DNA of 64,000 nt, taken from NCBI GenBank assembly GCA_910587005.1, contig CAJULB010000005.1, forward strand, positions 3,678 to 67,677. Reading direction: 5' to 3'. Numbering within the stretch: position 1 is the stretch's first letter; every line of letters begins with the position of its first letter. Made by a program: the position numbers and the translations under genes. Below the pieces are notes generated by a model, which was given only the letters and a program-made list of their open reading frames with translations, was not told the origin of the DNA and did no database searches. The DNA is from an uncultured Christensenellaceae bacterium. Its GTDB lineage: Bacteria > Bacillota > Clostridia > Christensenellales > Borkfalkiaceae. Shown in pieces: positions 34,610-42,203 of this stretch.

Positions 34610-35948
34610 AAAGGATGAAAACACCGTTAAAAAACCCGCTATGAAAAGCAAGCTGAATTTAAGTAAATTTTCGGTGCTGGTTTACTGGCTTATTCTGCTT
34701 GTGCTTTTGGTAATGTTTTTTACAAACGATTTCGGGCTTGTGGATATTCATAAAACCTCTATAATAACCGCGGTCGCAATAGATTCGGACGACGACGGCG
34801 AGGTGCTTGTAACCGCGGAAATCGCCGTTCCGCAACCTTCGCAAAGCGGAGAGAATATCAAGTACACGCAGGTTCAGGGCAGCGGACTTACCATAGCTGA
34901 CGCGCTGAACGAAATCAACGCAAAAACGGGCTTTTATCCCAAACTGCAATTCTGTAAGCTTATTTTAATAGGCGAAAGCTGCCGCGGTAAACAGCTTTTC
35001 AGGATGCTCGGCTGTTTTTACCGTAAAAACTATTCCGAGCTGACCGCGCTTACGGCAATGTGCGAGGGTAACGCTTACGATATGCTTGCGTTAAAGTCCA
35101 ACGTTTCGAATATGACAAGCGAGGCTATCCGCAAAGTGCTTTCGGACGAGATTGAAAAATCTGCCAACGCAACGTCCGCAAACCTTAAAAAAATCGCGGC
35201 TATGCAGTACTCGCAGAGCGCGGCGTGCTTTATGCCTTATGTTGAGGTGAACAAGCCCGGCGAAAGCGAAAACGGCGGTAACGGCGACAACGTCGGGGGC
35301 GAAGGCTCTAATTCCGGACAGCAGGGCGGACAAGGCGGAAGCGGCGGAAGCGGTCAGGGACAAGGCGGAGGTGAAAGCGGCGGAGGCGGTCAGGGACAGG
35401 GCGGCGAAAGCCCGCAAAGCGGTTCCGGCGGAAGCGAACAGCCGGTTGAATTCAGCGCCCGCAAAACCGCGTATTTTTCGGACGGAAACTTTGTGGGCAT
35501 TTTAGACGAACAGCAGGCTTTCGCGCTTGCGGTTATTTCAAACAATATCCGCATAGCCGTGTTGCCGTGCGACGCGGACGATATTCATTATACCCTCGGT
35601 CTAAGAAACGTGAAGTGCGGTGTGGATTTAAAGGTTGAAAACGGCGTGCCCGTGCTGAGCGTGAAATTCTCGGCAAGGGCGCAGATTCAAGGCGCAAGGG
35701 TAAAGGTTGACTTGCAGAAAATTATTGCGGACGACGCAATTCCCGCAAGCGTTACAAAGGGCGCCGAAACCGAAGTACGTGCAAGGTTTGAGGATTTGCT
35801 TAAAGCCGTAAAGGAAAGCGGAGCGGATATAATCGGCGTAAAACAGCTCCTTTACAAAAAAAATTATAAGTATTACGACGCGTTCAAGGACGATATTTTA
35901 CAGAGAATGAGGGTAGACTATAAAATCAAAATAACCAGCGTGTCTTAA
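34596..35948 (+). CDS. gerAC: GerAC-like germination receptor subunit with Gly-rich insert and no lipobox
   Basis: 450 aa from ATG 34596 (AAGGAG ribosome site; an upstream in-frame ATG at 34566 lacks one). The Ger(x)C domain is seen in DIHKTSIITAVAID, PKLQFCKLILIGE and the C-terminal GADIIGVKQLLYKKNYKYYD. Two departures from the family: the membrane segment at ~26-43 is not followed by a lipobox Cys, so it should be helix-anchored rather than lipid-anchored, and residues ~222-282 are an almost pure Gly/Ser/Gln linker between the N- and C-terminal halves. Third gene of the operon. Confidence 0.85.
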   Translation: MKSNKKDENTVKKPAMKSKLNLSKFSVLVYWLILLVLLVMFFTNDFGLVDIHKTSIITAVAIDSDDDGEVLVTAEIAVPQPSQSGENIKYTQVQGSGLTIADALNEINAKTGFYPKLQFCKLILIGESCRGKQLFRMLGCFYRKNYSELTALTAMCEGNAYDMLALKSNVSNMTSEAIRKVLSDEIEKSANATSANLKKIAAMQYSQSAACFMPYVEVNKPGESENGGNGDNVGGEGSNSGQQGGQGGSGGSGQGQGGGESGGGGQGQGGESPQSGSGGSEQPVEFSARKTAYFSDGNFVGILDEQQAFALAVISNNIRIAVLPCDADDIHYTLGLRNVKCGVDLKVENGVPVLSVKFSARAQIQGARVKVDLQKIIADDAIPASVTKGAETEVRARFEDLLKAVKESGADIIGVKQLLYKKNYKYYDAFKDDILQRMRVDYKIKITSVS

Positions 35949-35969
35949 AAACGCATAAAATTATATTGA

Positions 35970-35999
35970 GAAAAGCGGGCGCACCTGACGGTGCGCCCG
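35970..35999 (-). terminator. Hairpin between convergent genes
   Basis: Perfect stem GCGGGCGCAC / GTGCGCCCGC with a 6-nt loop. On the minus strand it is followed by TTTTCTC, so it best serves the membrane protein gene at 36065-36616. Confidence 0.7.
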
Positions 36000-36064
36000 C
36001 AAATGTGTTTTACGGTCTGAAAAATAAGCGAAGTTTCGGCATATTTCCGCCTCAATTAACCGTT

Positions 36065-36616
36065 TTAAACCGCGTTGAGGTGGGCAAGCGATTCGATAAT
36101 CAGCTTTGCAAGCAGTTGAATATCCTGCTCTGTCGCGCCCTCTTCCGCGTTTTCGGTCAATATTTTCGCGGTTTTTTCCGCGCCGTTGCCCGTAACGTCC
36201 CTTTCAATCGCCTCGGCAATAAGCTTTGCAACCGCCTCAACGCGTTTGACGGGCACATATCCCTCGATTAACGTGTAAATTACGCCCTCGGCGGGGGATA
36301 AGCCCTGCTTTTTTTCGCGCACAAACTGCTCGTATAATACGTATAATAACGTAGCGGCGGCGCCGACGGAAATTCCGTGTTCCATAACCGAAACGTATTC
36401 CGTCACAAGGTACGCAAGGCTCAAATTTTTTACCGCGGCGTAAACTGCGTAAAACAGCGTACCCAAGGTAAACGGCAGAAAGGTAAAAAGCTTTTTGTTG
36501 GATTTTTTTAAAAAAGTCACCTTGCAAAGCTGTACGGTAAGCGCGGTAGCCAAAGCCAAAAGCAGTACGTCCAGACCGTAAAAGGTGAAAGCGTCTATAA
36601 TTTCGATAAAAGTCAT
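36065..36616 (-). CDS. Membrane protein with helical tail, unknown function
   Basis: 183 aa. Hydrophobic segments at about 8-30 and 44-65 and a weaker one at ~80-95 are followed by a soluble helical C-terminus (VEAVAKLIAEAIERD, DIQLLAKLIIESLAHL). GGAG ribosome site. It stands alone, convergent with the gerA operon and divergent from trmB. No motif recognised. Confidence 0.65.
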   Translation of the reverse strand: MTFIEIIDAFTFYGLDVLLLALATALTVQLCKVTFLKKSNKKLFTFLPFTLGTLFYAVYAAVKNLSLAYLVTEYVSVMEHGISVGAAATLLYVLYEQFVREKKQGLSPAEGVIYTLIEGYVPVKRVEAVAKLIAEAIERDVTGNGAEKTAKILTENAEEGATEQDIQLLAKLIIESLAHLNAV

Positions 36617-36772
36617 TTTTTTCTCCGACGGAACCGCGCCCGACGCGCCGCCGTTCCGAAATTATTTTTTTCACCCGACAGCTTTTAATTAACCCGCCGC
36701 GGACGTATTAAACGTAAACGGCAAAAATAAACCTAAAATAAAAACGTAGCTCTTTCACACGCCGTAAAACGC

Positions 36773-36801
36773 TTGCCCGAAACTTGAAAACGTGTTAAAA
36801 T
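36773..36801 (+). promoter_or_regulatory. Promoter placing the start site at the trmB ATG
   Basis: TTGCCC (36773-36778), 17-nt spacer, TAAAAT (36796-36801); seven bases separate the -10 from ATG 36809, predicting a leaderless transcript. Confidence 0.6.
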
Positions 36802-36808
36802 TCAATAT

Positions 36809-37522
36809 ATGAGAATGCATAAAAAAAGCCGCCTTGAAGAACGGATAGAAGCCTGTTCGGACATCGTAACCGTAGCTGATTTAACCGACAAAAATATGTC
36901 GCGTGCGGCGTTAACCCCCGAATATCTGCCGTTTAACGATATTTTCGGCAACAATAACCCCGTTTATCTTGAAATCGGTTGCGGTAAGGGCAGATTCGTC
37001 TGCGAAACGGCTAAGCTCAACCCCGGTAAAAATTTCGTCGCGTGCGAAAAAATTTCCAACGTTTTAATTGAAGCGTTGGAGCGTGTTAAGGCTGAAAAAA
37101 TTAAAAACGTATACTTTCTGAACTGCGCGGCGGAGGTTCTTCAAAAATACTTTCCCGAAGGCTCGGTTGACGGAATTTATTTAAATTTTTCCAATCCTCT
37201 GCCCAAGGAAGGCTACAAAAAACAGCGTTTAACGCACCCGCGCTTTCTTGAAATTTACAAAAGCATTTTGAAAAACGGCGGAGAAATTATTCAAAAAACC
37301 GATGATAAGCCCTTTTTCGGGTTCTCTTTGCAAAGCTTTAAAGAGGCGGGCTTTACCGTTTTAAGCGTGTGCGAGGATTTGGCGGAAAACCCCGTTGAGG
37401 GCGACGTCGAAACCGAGCACGAGCGCCGTTTTAAGGAAATGGGGCGGAAAATCTACCGCATACACGCGCGCGCCGACAAAACGGCTGTTTGCGGCAACAA
37501 AAATCAGCAGGGTATAAATTAA
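36809..37522 (+). CDS. trmB: tRNA (guanine-N7-)-methyltransferase
   Basis: 237-aa SAM enzyme modifying G46 of tRNA. LEIGCGKGRFVCETAK is the SAM site, and NFSNPLPKEGYKKQRLTHPRF is the TrmB substrate loop (family usually has FPDPWPK; here the Pro-rich motif is NPLPK). C-terminal ETEHERRFKEMGRKIYR is typical. No ribosome site precedes the ATG. The phosphoesterase gene starts immediately after its stop. Confidence 0.92.
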   Translation: MRMHKKSRLEERIEACSDIVTVADLTDKNMSRAALTPEYLPFNDIFGNNNPVYLEIGCGKGRFVCETAKLNPGKNFVACEKISNVLIEALERVKAEKIKNVYFLNCAAEVLQKYFPEGSVDGIYLNFSNPLPKEGYKKQRLTHPRFLEIYKSILKNGGEIIQKTDDKPFFGFSLQSFKEAGFTVLSVCEDLAENPVEGDVETEHERRFKEMGRKIYRIHARADKTAVCGNKNQQGIN

Positions 37523-38326
37523 ATGATATATTTGTGGATTGCCCTCGGCATATGCGGCGGTTTAGCGTTAATTGCGCTGTTTGTCCGGTTCAATAATTCG
37601 TGTATAAAAACTACTCGTTACAGCGTTAAGACGGAAAAACCGAGCCAACCTGTCCGCATTGTCCATCTCAGCGATTTGCACGGCAAAAGCTTTGGCAGAC
37701 GCAACGAAAAACTTATTGCAAGGGTCAAAAAGCTTGCCCCCGATTTTATTGCGGTCACGGGCGATATAATTCATAAGTATACCGAAAAGAATATCCGTAC
37801 CGCGCTTGAAGCCGTTTCCGCTTTGAGTTTAATTGCGCCCGTGCTGTACGTAAGCGGAAATCACGAGCTGCGCGGTTTGAAATACCGGCTTTTCAAAAAA
37901 CAACTGCAAGAGGCGGGCGCGCTTGTTTTAGACGATTGCTCCGCGGATATATGCGGTTTAACCGTTACGGGGCTTAAATGTTCGTCGCAGAAAAACGGCA
38001 CCGTAAACAAGCTTGCCCCCGCGAACGGTGAGGAAAACGGCAACCGCGTAAATTTATTGCTTGCGCATAAACCGCACTTTTTTAAGGACTATGCAGATTT
38101 GGGCTTCGACCTTATTTTAAGCGGTCACGCGCACGGCGGGCAGTGGCGCATACCTTTTACCAAAATCGGTATCTATGCGCCCGGACAGGGACTTTTCCCG
38201 AAATTGACCTCGGGTATTCATAAAATCGGCGGTACAAGAATGATAATCTCCCGCGGACTGGGAAATTCCGAATGCCCTCTGCGCCTTTTTAACCGTCCCG
38301 AAATAGTAGTAATAACGCTTGAATAA
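37523..38326 (+). CDS. Calcineurin-like metallophosphoesterase (YkuE/YaeI type)
   Basis: 267 aa. One N-terminal membrane segment, then the five metallophosphoesterase motifs in order: SDLHG, TGDI, GNHE, LAHKP and SGHAHGGQ, which bind two metals. This branch includes YkuE-like and LpxH-related enzymes; substrate unknown. Abuts trmB without a gap and is followed by a terminator. Confidence 0.9.
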   Translation: MIYLWIALGICGGLALIALFVRFNNSCIKTTRYSVKTEKPSQPVRIVHLSDLHGKSFGRRNEKLIARVKKLAPDFIAVTGDIIHKYTEKNIRTALEAVSALSLIAPVLYVSGNHELRGLKYRLFKKQLQEAGALVLDDCSADICGLTVTGLKCSSQKNGTVNKLAPANGEENGNRVNLLLAHKPHFFKDYADLGFDLILSGHAHGGQWRIPFTKIGIYAPGQGLFPKLTSGIHKIGGTRMIISRGLGNSECPLRLFNRPEIVVITLE

Positions 38327-38331
38327 ACTTA

Positions 38332-38376
38332 AAGCCGCCGCGCGGGCAATAAGCCCGCGCGGCGGCTTCTTTATTA
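38332..38376 (+). terminator. Intrinsic terminator
   Basis: 16-bp perfect stem AAGCCGCCGCGCGGGC / GCCCGCGCGGCGGCTT, 5-nt loop, T-rich tail. Confidence 0.85.
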
Positions 38377-38391
38377 TTTTATTGCAAAAAA

Positions 38392-39330
38392 TTATTTAAT
38401 AAGCAACGCAAGCGCCGCTTTTATTGCGTGCAGCTTGTTCTCGCCCTGTTCCAGCACAAGACTGTATTTTCCGTCTATAACGTCCGCGGTTACTTCCACG
38501 CCGCGCGCCGCCGGTAACGAGTGCATAAAATTCGCTCCGCGCGCCGCATATGACATAAGCGTGTTGTTTACCTGATAGGGCTTGAAAATCTCGCGCTCGG
38601 CTTCGGTCAGGGCGGAGTGGTAGTTGTAGCTGTCAGTGTACACTATATCCGCGTTTTTAACCGCTTCGGCAGGGTTTTCGGTCACTAAAAAGTTTCCGTA
38701 CTGCCGCGCCGCGTCTATAATTTTGCTGTCAAGCGCAAACTGCTTCGGCGCCGCAAGCGCAACGTCCATTCCGCATTTTACCGCGCCCGTCACCAAAGAC
38801 GCGGCATTGCCGCCGCCCTTGCCCAAATACGCAAGCTTCAACCCTTCGAGCTTTCCTTTCTTTTCCCAAATGGTGAACAAATCGCAGACCGCCTGCAAGG
38901 GTATGCCCCTTTCGTTGGTTGAGTTTATAATGGGAATTTCCGAAACCGCGCAAAACGCTTCCAGCTCCTTATGCGTAATACCGCGCGTAACCAGCGCGCC
39001 TACGCCGTAGCGGGATATAACGTTGACAATATCTTTAATGTTTTCGCCGGCGTTCATATCGTTTTCGCTGTACGGCAGATTTACGCAAACCCCGCCCAGC
39101 TGGCGCACGCCTATTTCAAGCGCACAGCGCGTTCTCAGCGAAGTATCGCCGAACAGCAAAGCCACGGTCACGCCGTTTAAAATGCGCGTGTCCTCGTGCG
39201 CAATGAACTTGCCTTTCATCACCTTTGTTGCGTATAAAAGTTCGAAAATTTCCTCCGTGGAATAGTCCGAAAGACTTAACATATGCTTGTGGCTGATTCC
39301 GTAGGAGGGGGTATATCTGTTAATATCCAT
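38392..39330 (-). CDS. Divergent ornithine/aspartate carbamoyltransferase family protein
   Basis: 312 aa; start at 39330 has an AAGGAC ribosome site (a longer frame to 39369 does not). The fold is that of ornithine carbamoyltransferase (RYGVGALVTRG; IPIINSTNERG; MHSLPAARGVEVT; LVLEQGENKLHAIKAAL). Key residues differ: the carbamoyl-phosphate loop is S64LRTR rather than STRTR, HPxQ is I143PLQ, the ornithine-binding SMG loop after D233 is replaced by SYNYHSA, and HCLP is H270SLP. It may use another amino acceptor or may have lost activity, so I do not call it argF. It stands alone, without arginine genes nearby. Confidence 0.8.
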   Translation of the reverse strand: MDINRYTPSYGISHKHMLSLSDYSTEEIFELLYATKVMKGKFIAHEDTRILNGVTVALLFGDTSLRTRCALEIGVRQLGGVCVNLPYSENDMNAGENIKDIVNVISRYGVGALVTRGITHKELEAFCAVSEIPIINSTNERGIPLQAVCDLFTIWEKKGKLEGLKLAYLGKGGGNAASLVTGAVKCGMDVALAAPKQFALDSKIIDAARQYGNFLVTENPAEAVKNADIVYTDSYNYHSALTEAEREIFKPYQVNNTLMSYAARGANFMHSLPAARGVEVTADVIDGKYSLVLEQGENKLHAIKAALALLIK

Positions 39331-39425
39331 AAATTTGTCCTTATTGATAAGATGCGCGTGCCTTAGCATTAAGGCGCGGGCGCCGTATAATTACAACAAT
39401 ATAATACTACACTCAAACGCGTTTT

Positions 39426-40040
39426 TCAACTTTTTTCCGATTCGCGTCTTGAAAAAACGCACCCGCAGTAATTCTGACGGTATAAATTATACTGTTTTGA
39501 AAGCTTTGTACTGTTCAAATATCCGTTCCGCTTTTTAAAATCGCTGTAAAGCCATTTCGCATTTTTCTGCAAGCTTTCGCCGATTTCGTTTATCAAAACT
39601 GCGTTTTTCAGCGGACTTATGGTAAGAGTGGTGGTGAAAAACCCGTACCCGCCTTTATCGGCAAGCTCCGCTGTCCTTGCAAGCCGTAATTCAAAGCACT
39701 TTGCGCACCGTTCGCCGCCCTCTTTGCAGTTTTCAAGTCCCCTCACGGCGGAGTAAAACTCGTTTTGGTTGTGGTCGCAGTCTGAAAAATCAGCCCAGCC
39801 CGTTTCGGTAATAAAGCGGATAATTTCGGCTTTTCTGCGTTCGTATTCAACATCCTCGATGTTCGGGTTGTAAAACAGAACGGTGATTTCAAAAAACTCT
39901 TTCAGCCTTTCAAGGCACGCTGAGGAGCACGGCGCACAGCAACAGTGCAGTAAAAGGCTCGGCTTTTTTCCGCCGTTGCCGTTTCCGCAAATCTCGGAAA
40001 TCTGCTGTTGCATAAGTTTGTCAAAGTTCCTCGCGTTCAT
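39426..40040 (-). CDS. queH: Epoxyqueuosine reductase QueH
   Basis: 204 aa. HCCCAPCSSACLERL, the Cys pair CAKCFELRL and the C-terminal NYCGCVFSR provide the cluster-binding and catalytic cysteines of QueH, which performs the last step of queuosine synthesis in tRNA wobble positions. Length is normal. Minus strand, upstream of the carbamoyltransferase gene but 95 nt away. Confidence 0.93.
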   Translation of the reverse strand: MNARNFDKLMQQQISEICGNGNGGKKPSLLLHCCCAPCSSACLERLKEFFEITVLFYNPNIEDVEYERRKAEIIRFITETGWADFSDCDHNQNEFYSAVRGLENCKEGGERCAKCFELRLARTAELADKGGYGFFTTTLTISPLKNAVLINEIGESLQKNAKWLYSDFKKRNGYLNSTKLSKQYNLYRQNYCGCVFSRRESEKS

Positions 40041-40071
40041 AACAGTAGTTTAACACAGTTTGCGCAATTTT

Positions 40072-40353
40072 TCAATCATTTTTAATTATGTCGGAAAACA
40101 CTTCCGCGCCCAGCAAAAGCCCCGTTTTAAAACCTTGCGCAAAGCTTGTGCGTTCTGTTTCGGAGTTCAGCTCGCCCTGCAAAAAAGCGTAGTCAAACAA
40201 AATTTTTTCTTTTTCGTCCTCTGGCAGATATTTTTTTATTTTATCTTCAAGTTCTTCAAGTCTTTTAAATATTTTTTTAGAGCTTTCGCTCGCGGGAATA
40301 TCCTCTCCGCAATACCCGTTATTAAAAAATATATCTTTGATTATTGAATACAT
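40072..40353 (-). CDS. Small helical protein (DUF6809-like)
   Basis: 93 aa, nearly all helical: MYSIIKDIFFNNGYCGEDIP followed by heptad-like SKKIFKRLEELEDKIKKYL and GFKTGLLLGAEVF. It resembles small DUF6809-type proteins found in accessory regions of Clostridia. AAGGGG ribosome site. It is divergent from an HTH gene and shares two operators with it. Confidence 0.7.
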   Translation of the reverse strand: MYSIIKDIFFNNGYCGEDIPASESSKKIFKRLEELEDKIKKYLPEDEKEKILFDYAFLQGELNSETERTSFAQGFKTGLLLGAEVFSDIIKND

Positions 40354-40381
40354 AATGGCCCCTTAAATTTTATTTAATAAT

Positions 40382-40432
40382 AATTTATCATACCGATTGG
40401 TATAAGTCAAGTATTTTATACCGAATGGTATA
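40382..40432. promoter_or_regulatory. Divergent promoter with two palindromic operators
   Basis: Two copies of TACC-GAWT-GGTA (40391-40402 and 40419-40430), 28 bp centre to centre. The first lies wholly within the 17-nt spacer of a minus-strand promoter TTGACT (40410-40405) / TAAATT (40387-40382) for the small protein gene; the second overlaps a plus-strand TATAAA near the HTH gene start. Confidence 0.75.
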
Positions 40433-40445
40433 AACTGTAATTATT

Positions 40446-40652
40446 ATGTACAGTGAAAAATTTGCAAAACAATTAAAAGAACTAATAGGCTCACGCTCAA
40501 TTTCGTCAGTCGCAAAAGAAATAGGAATTCCGCAAGCAACGTTAAGCAGATATATTTTATGCCAACGTGAAATTGGGATTGAAAACCTGTGCAAAATTGC
40601 AAATTATTTTAATGAAGATTTGGATATTTTAACAGGCAGAAAAGAATTTTGA
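40446..40652 (+). CDS. XRE-family HTH regulator, 68 aa
   Basis: Single Cro/C1-type helix-turn-helix: FAKQLKELIGSRSISSVAKEIGIPQATLSRYILCQREIGIENLCKIANYFNEDLDIL. No extra domain. It probably represses both itself and the divergent small protein gene through the TACCGAWTGGTA palindromes. No ribosome site; the -10-like TATAAA is only 11 nt before the ATG. Lower GC than neighbours. Confidence 0.88.
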   Translation: MYSEKFAKQLKELIGSRSISSVAKEIGIPQATLSRYILCQREIGIENLCKIANYFNEDLDILTGRKEF

Positions 40653-40776
40653 CCCACCCCCTTGTATTCCCCCGCCCAAGCGGGGGATTTGTGTTGGGGC
40701 TATGTTCTGCTCAAGCAAGGAATTTTTTTACCGCATTATTACCCCCTGCCCACGGCGGGGGGATTAAGGGGGGTGG
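40653..40776. repeat. Family B composite repeat with terminal inverted repeats, copy 1
   Basis: About 124 bp bounded by CCCACCCCCTTGTATTCCCC and GGGGGATTAAGGGGGGTGG, which pair as imperfect terminal inverted repeats; each end also has its own GC hairpin (CCCCGCCCAAGCGGGG and CCCCTGCCCACGGCGGGG). Same layout as 48836-48959. It starts right at the stop of the HTH gene. Confidence 0.75.
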
Positions 40777-40883
40777 TATGCTGAACCGTCAATTTTCAAA
40801 AAAATCAAAAAACCGCTTTATAAAAGTTGGAAAAAACCGATAGTTGTGTTATTATAGTGCAGTAAATAAACGGAGATACCATT

Positions 40884-42110
40884 ATGGCAGGTTTAAAACT
40901 TAACGGCGTAAACAAAATTTACCCCTCGGGCGAGAACGCTCTTTTCAATATTAATTTCGAAACGAAGGATAAAGAATTTATCGTAGTCGTCGGCGGCGAG
41001 GCAAGCGGAAAGTCAACCCTTCTGCGCGTTGTCGCGGGACTTGAAGAACCGTCCTCGGGTGAAATTTACATTGACGATAAGGAAGTAACCGACGTCGAGC
41101 CTAAGGACAGGGACATTGCTATGGTGTTCCGCAGCAGCACGCTTTATCCCGCGCTTAACGTGTTTGACAATATGGCTTTCGGACTGCGTTTGCGCAAGGC
41201 TCCGCAGGCTTTAATCGAACAGCGTGTAAAAGCCGCGGCGGCAATTTTAGGACTGAACGACGTTCTGTACCGCAAGCCCAAAGCGCTTACTGCGGCGGCG
41301 AAACAGCGCGTTGCAATAGGCAGGGCGATTGTGCGCGAGCCTAAGCTGTACCTTTTCGACGAGCCTTTGAGCGGTCTGGACGATAATCTGCGCGCGGACA
41401 TGCTTAACGTTATAATAAACTTGCAGGCGAGAATGGAGGGAACGTTCGTCTACGCCACCAAAAACCTTGCCGAGGCAATGGCGATAGGTACAAGAATAGT
41501 AGTGCTTAAAAACGGACTTATCCAGCAGATAGACACCCCCGAAAATCTTTACGATTATCCCGCTAACGCGTACGTTGCGTTCTATATCGGCGCGCCCACA
41601 ATCAACTTTGTAAAAGACGCGCAAATTACCAAATCGGACGCGGGATATGCTGCGGTTAACGGCGATTTTAAGGTAGAACTGCCCGAAAATATCGTAAAGC
41701 GTTTTACGGATATCGGTAAGTACGCAAACACCGGCAAAAAGGTGATTTTGGGTATCCGTCCCGAGGACGCGGAAGTGAAGAAGGGCGGCGCGTACAAATC
41801 CACGGTCGTCAAGGTTGAAAGCGACGGTGACAGCACCTATGCGGAATGTGACTTAAACGGCGGTATTTCAATGATAGTTCGGGGGCAAGCAGAGCTTGCA
41901 AAGGGTGAAAACGCCGAAATAGATATAGATAATACGCATATTTATATCTTCGATAACGATACGCGTTTAACGCTTTTATCGCGCGACGCAGGTTATAAAA
42001 AGACGGACTTTGCCGAAGCGGATTTTGTTCCGCTGACGTATCCCGAGGAGCAGGCGGTAATTGAAAAGCTTGCGCCCAAAAAGAACGATAAAAAGAAAAA
42101 GCTGAGATAA
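40884..42110 (+). CDS. MalK/MsmK-type ABC ATPase with degenerate catalytic motifs
   Basis: 408 aa. Overall layout is that of sugar-importer ATPases: nucleotide-binding domain (1-235), then a TOBE/MalK regulatory region (LGIRPEDAEV..) and a Lys-rich tail. Walker A (GGEASGK43ST) and Walker B (LYLFD159EP, SGLDD) are kept. However the Q-loop Gln is R83 (MVFRSSTLYP), the LSGGQ signature reads L135TAAA, and the H-switch His is K193 (YATKNLAEA). It can probably bind ATP but should not form a normal hydrolytic sandwich. No permease or binding-protein gene is adjacent. AGAT/GGAGA ribosome site present. Confidence 0.85.
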   Translation: MAGLKLNGVNKIYPSGENALFNINFETKDKEFIVVVGGEASGKSTLLRVVAGLEEPSSGEIYIDDKEVTDVEPKDRDIAMVFRSSTLYPALNVFDNMAFGLRLRKAPQALIEQRVKAAAAILGLNDVLYRKPKALTAAAKQRVAIGRAIVREPKLYLFDEPLSGLDDNLRADMLNVIINLQARMEGTFVYATKNLAEAMAIGTRIVVLKNGLIQQIDTPENLYDYPANAYVAFYIGAPTINFVKDAQITKSDAGYAAVNGDFKVELPENIVKRFTDIGKYANTGKKVILGIRPEDAEVKKGGAYKSTVVKVESDGDSTYAECDLNGGISMIVRGQAELAKGENAEIDIDNTHIYIFDNDTRLTLLSRDAGYKKTDFAEADFVPLTYPEEQAVIEKLAPKKNDKKKKLR

Positions 42111-42203
42111 AATTTTAGCGTAGCGCCCCCGCGTCAGGGGGCGTTAACTTTCCACGTTAAATCACGTTTAAAAATAAATACGACGGTTAATAATCATACA
42201 GGT

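Noticed and set aside
38392..39330. Calling the carbamoyltransferase argF
   Set aside because: Too many substrate-binding residues differ to give that symbol.
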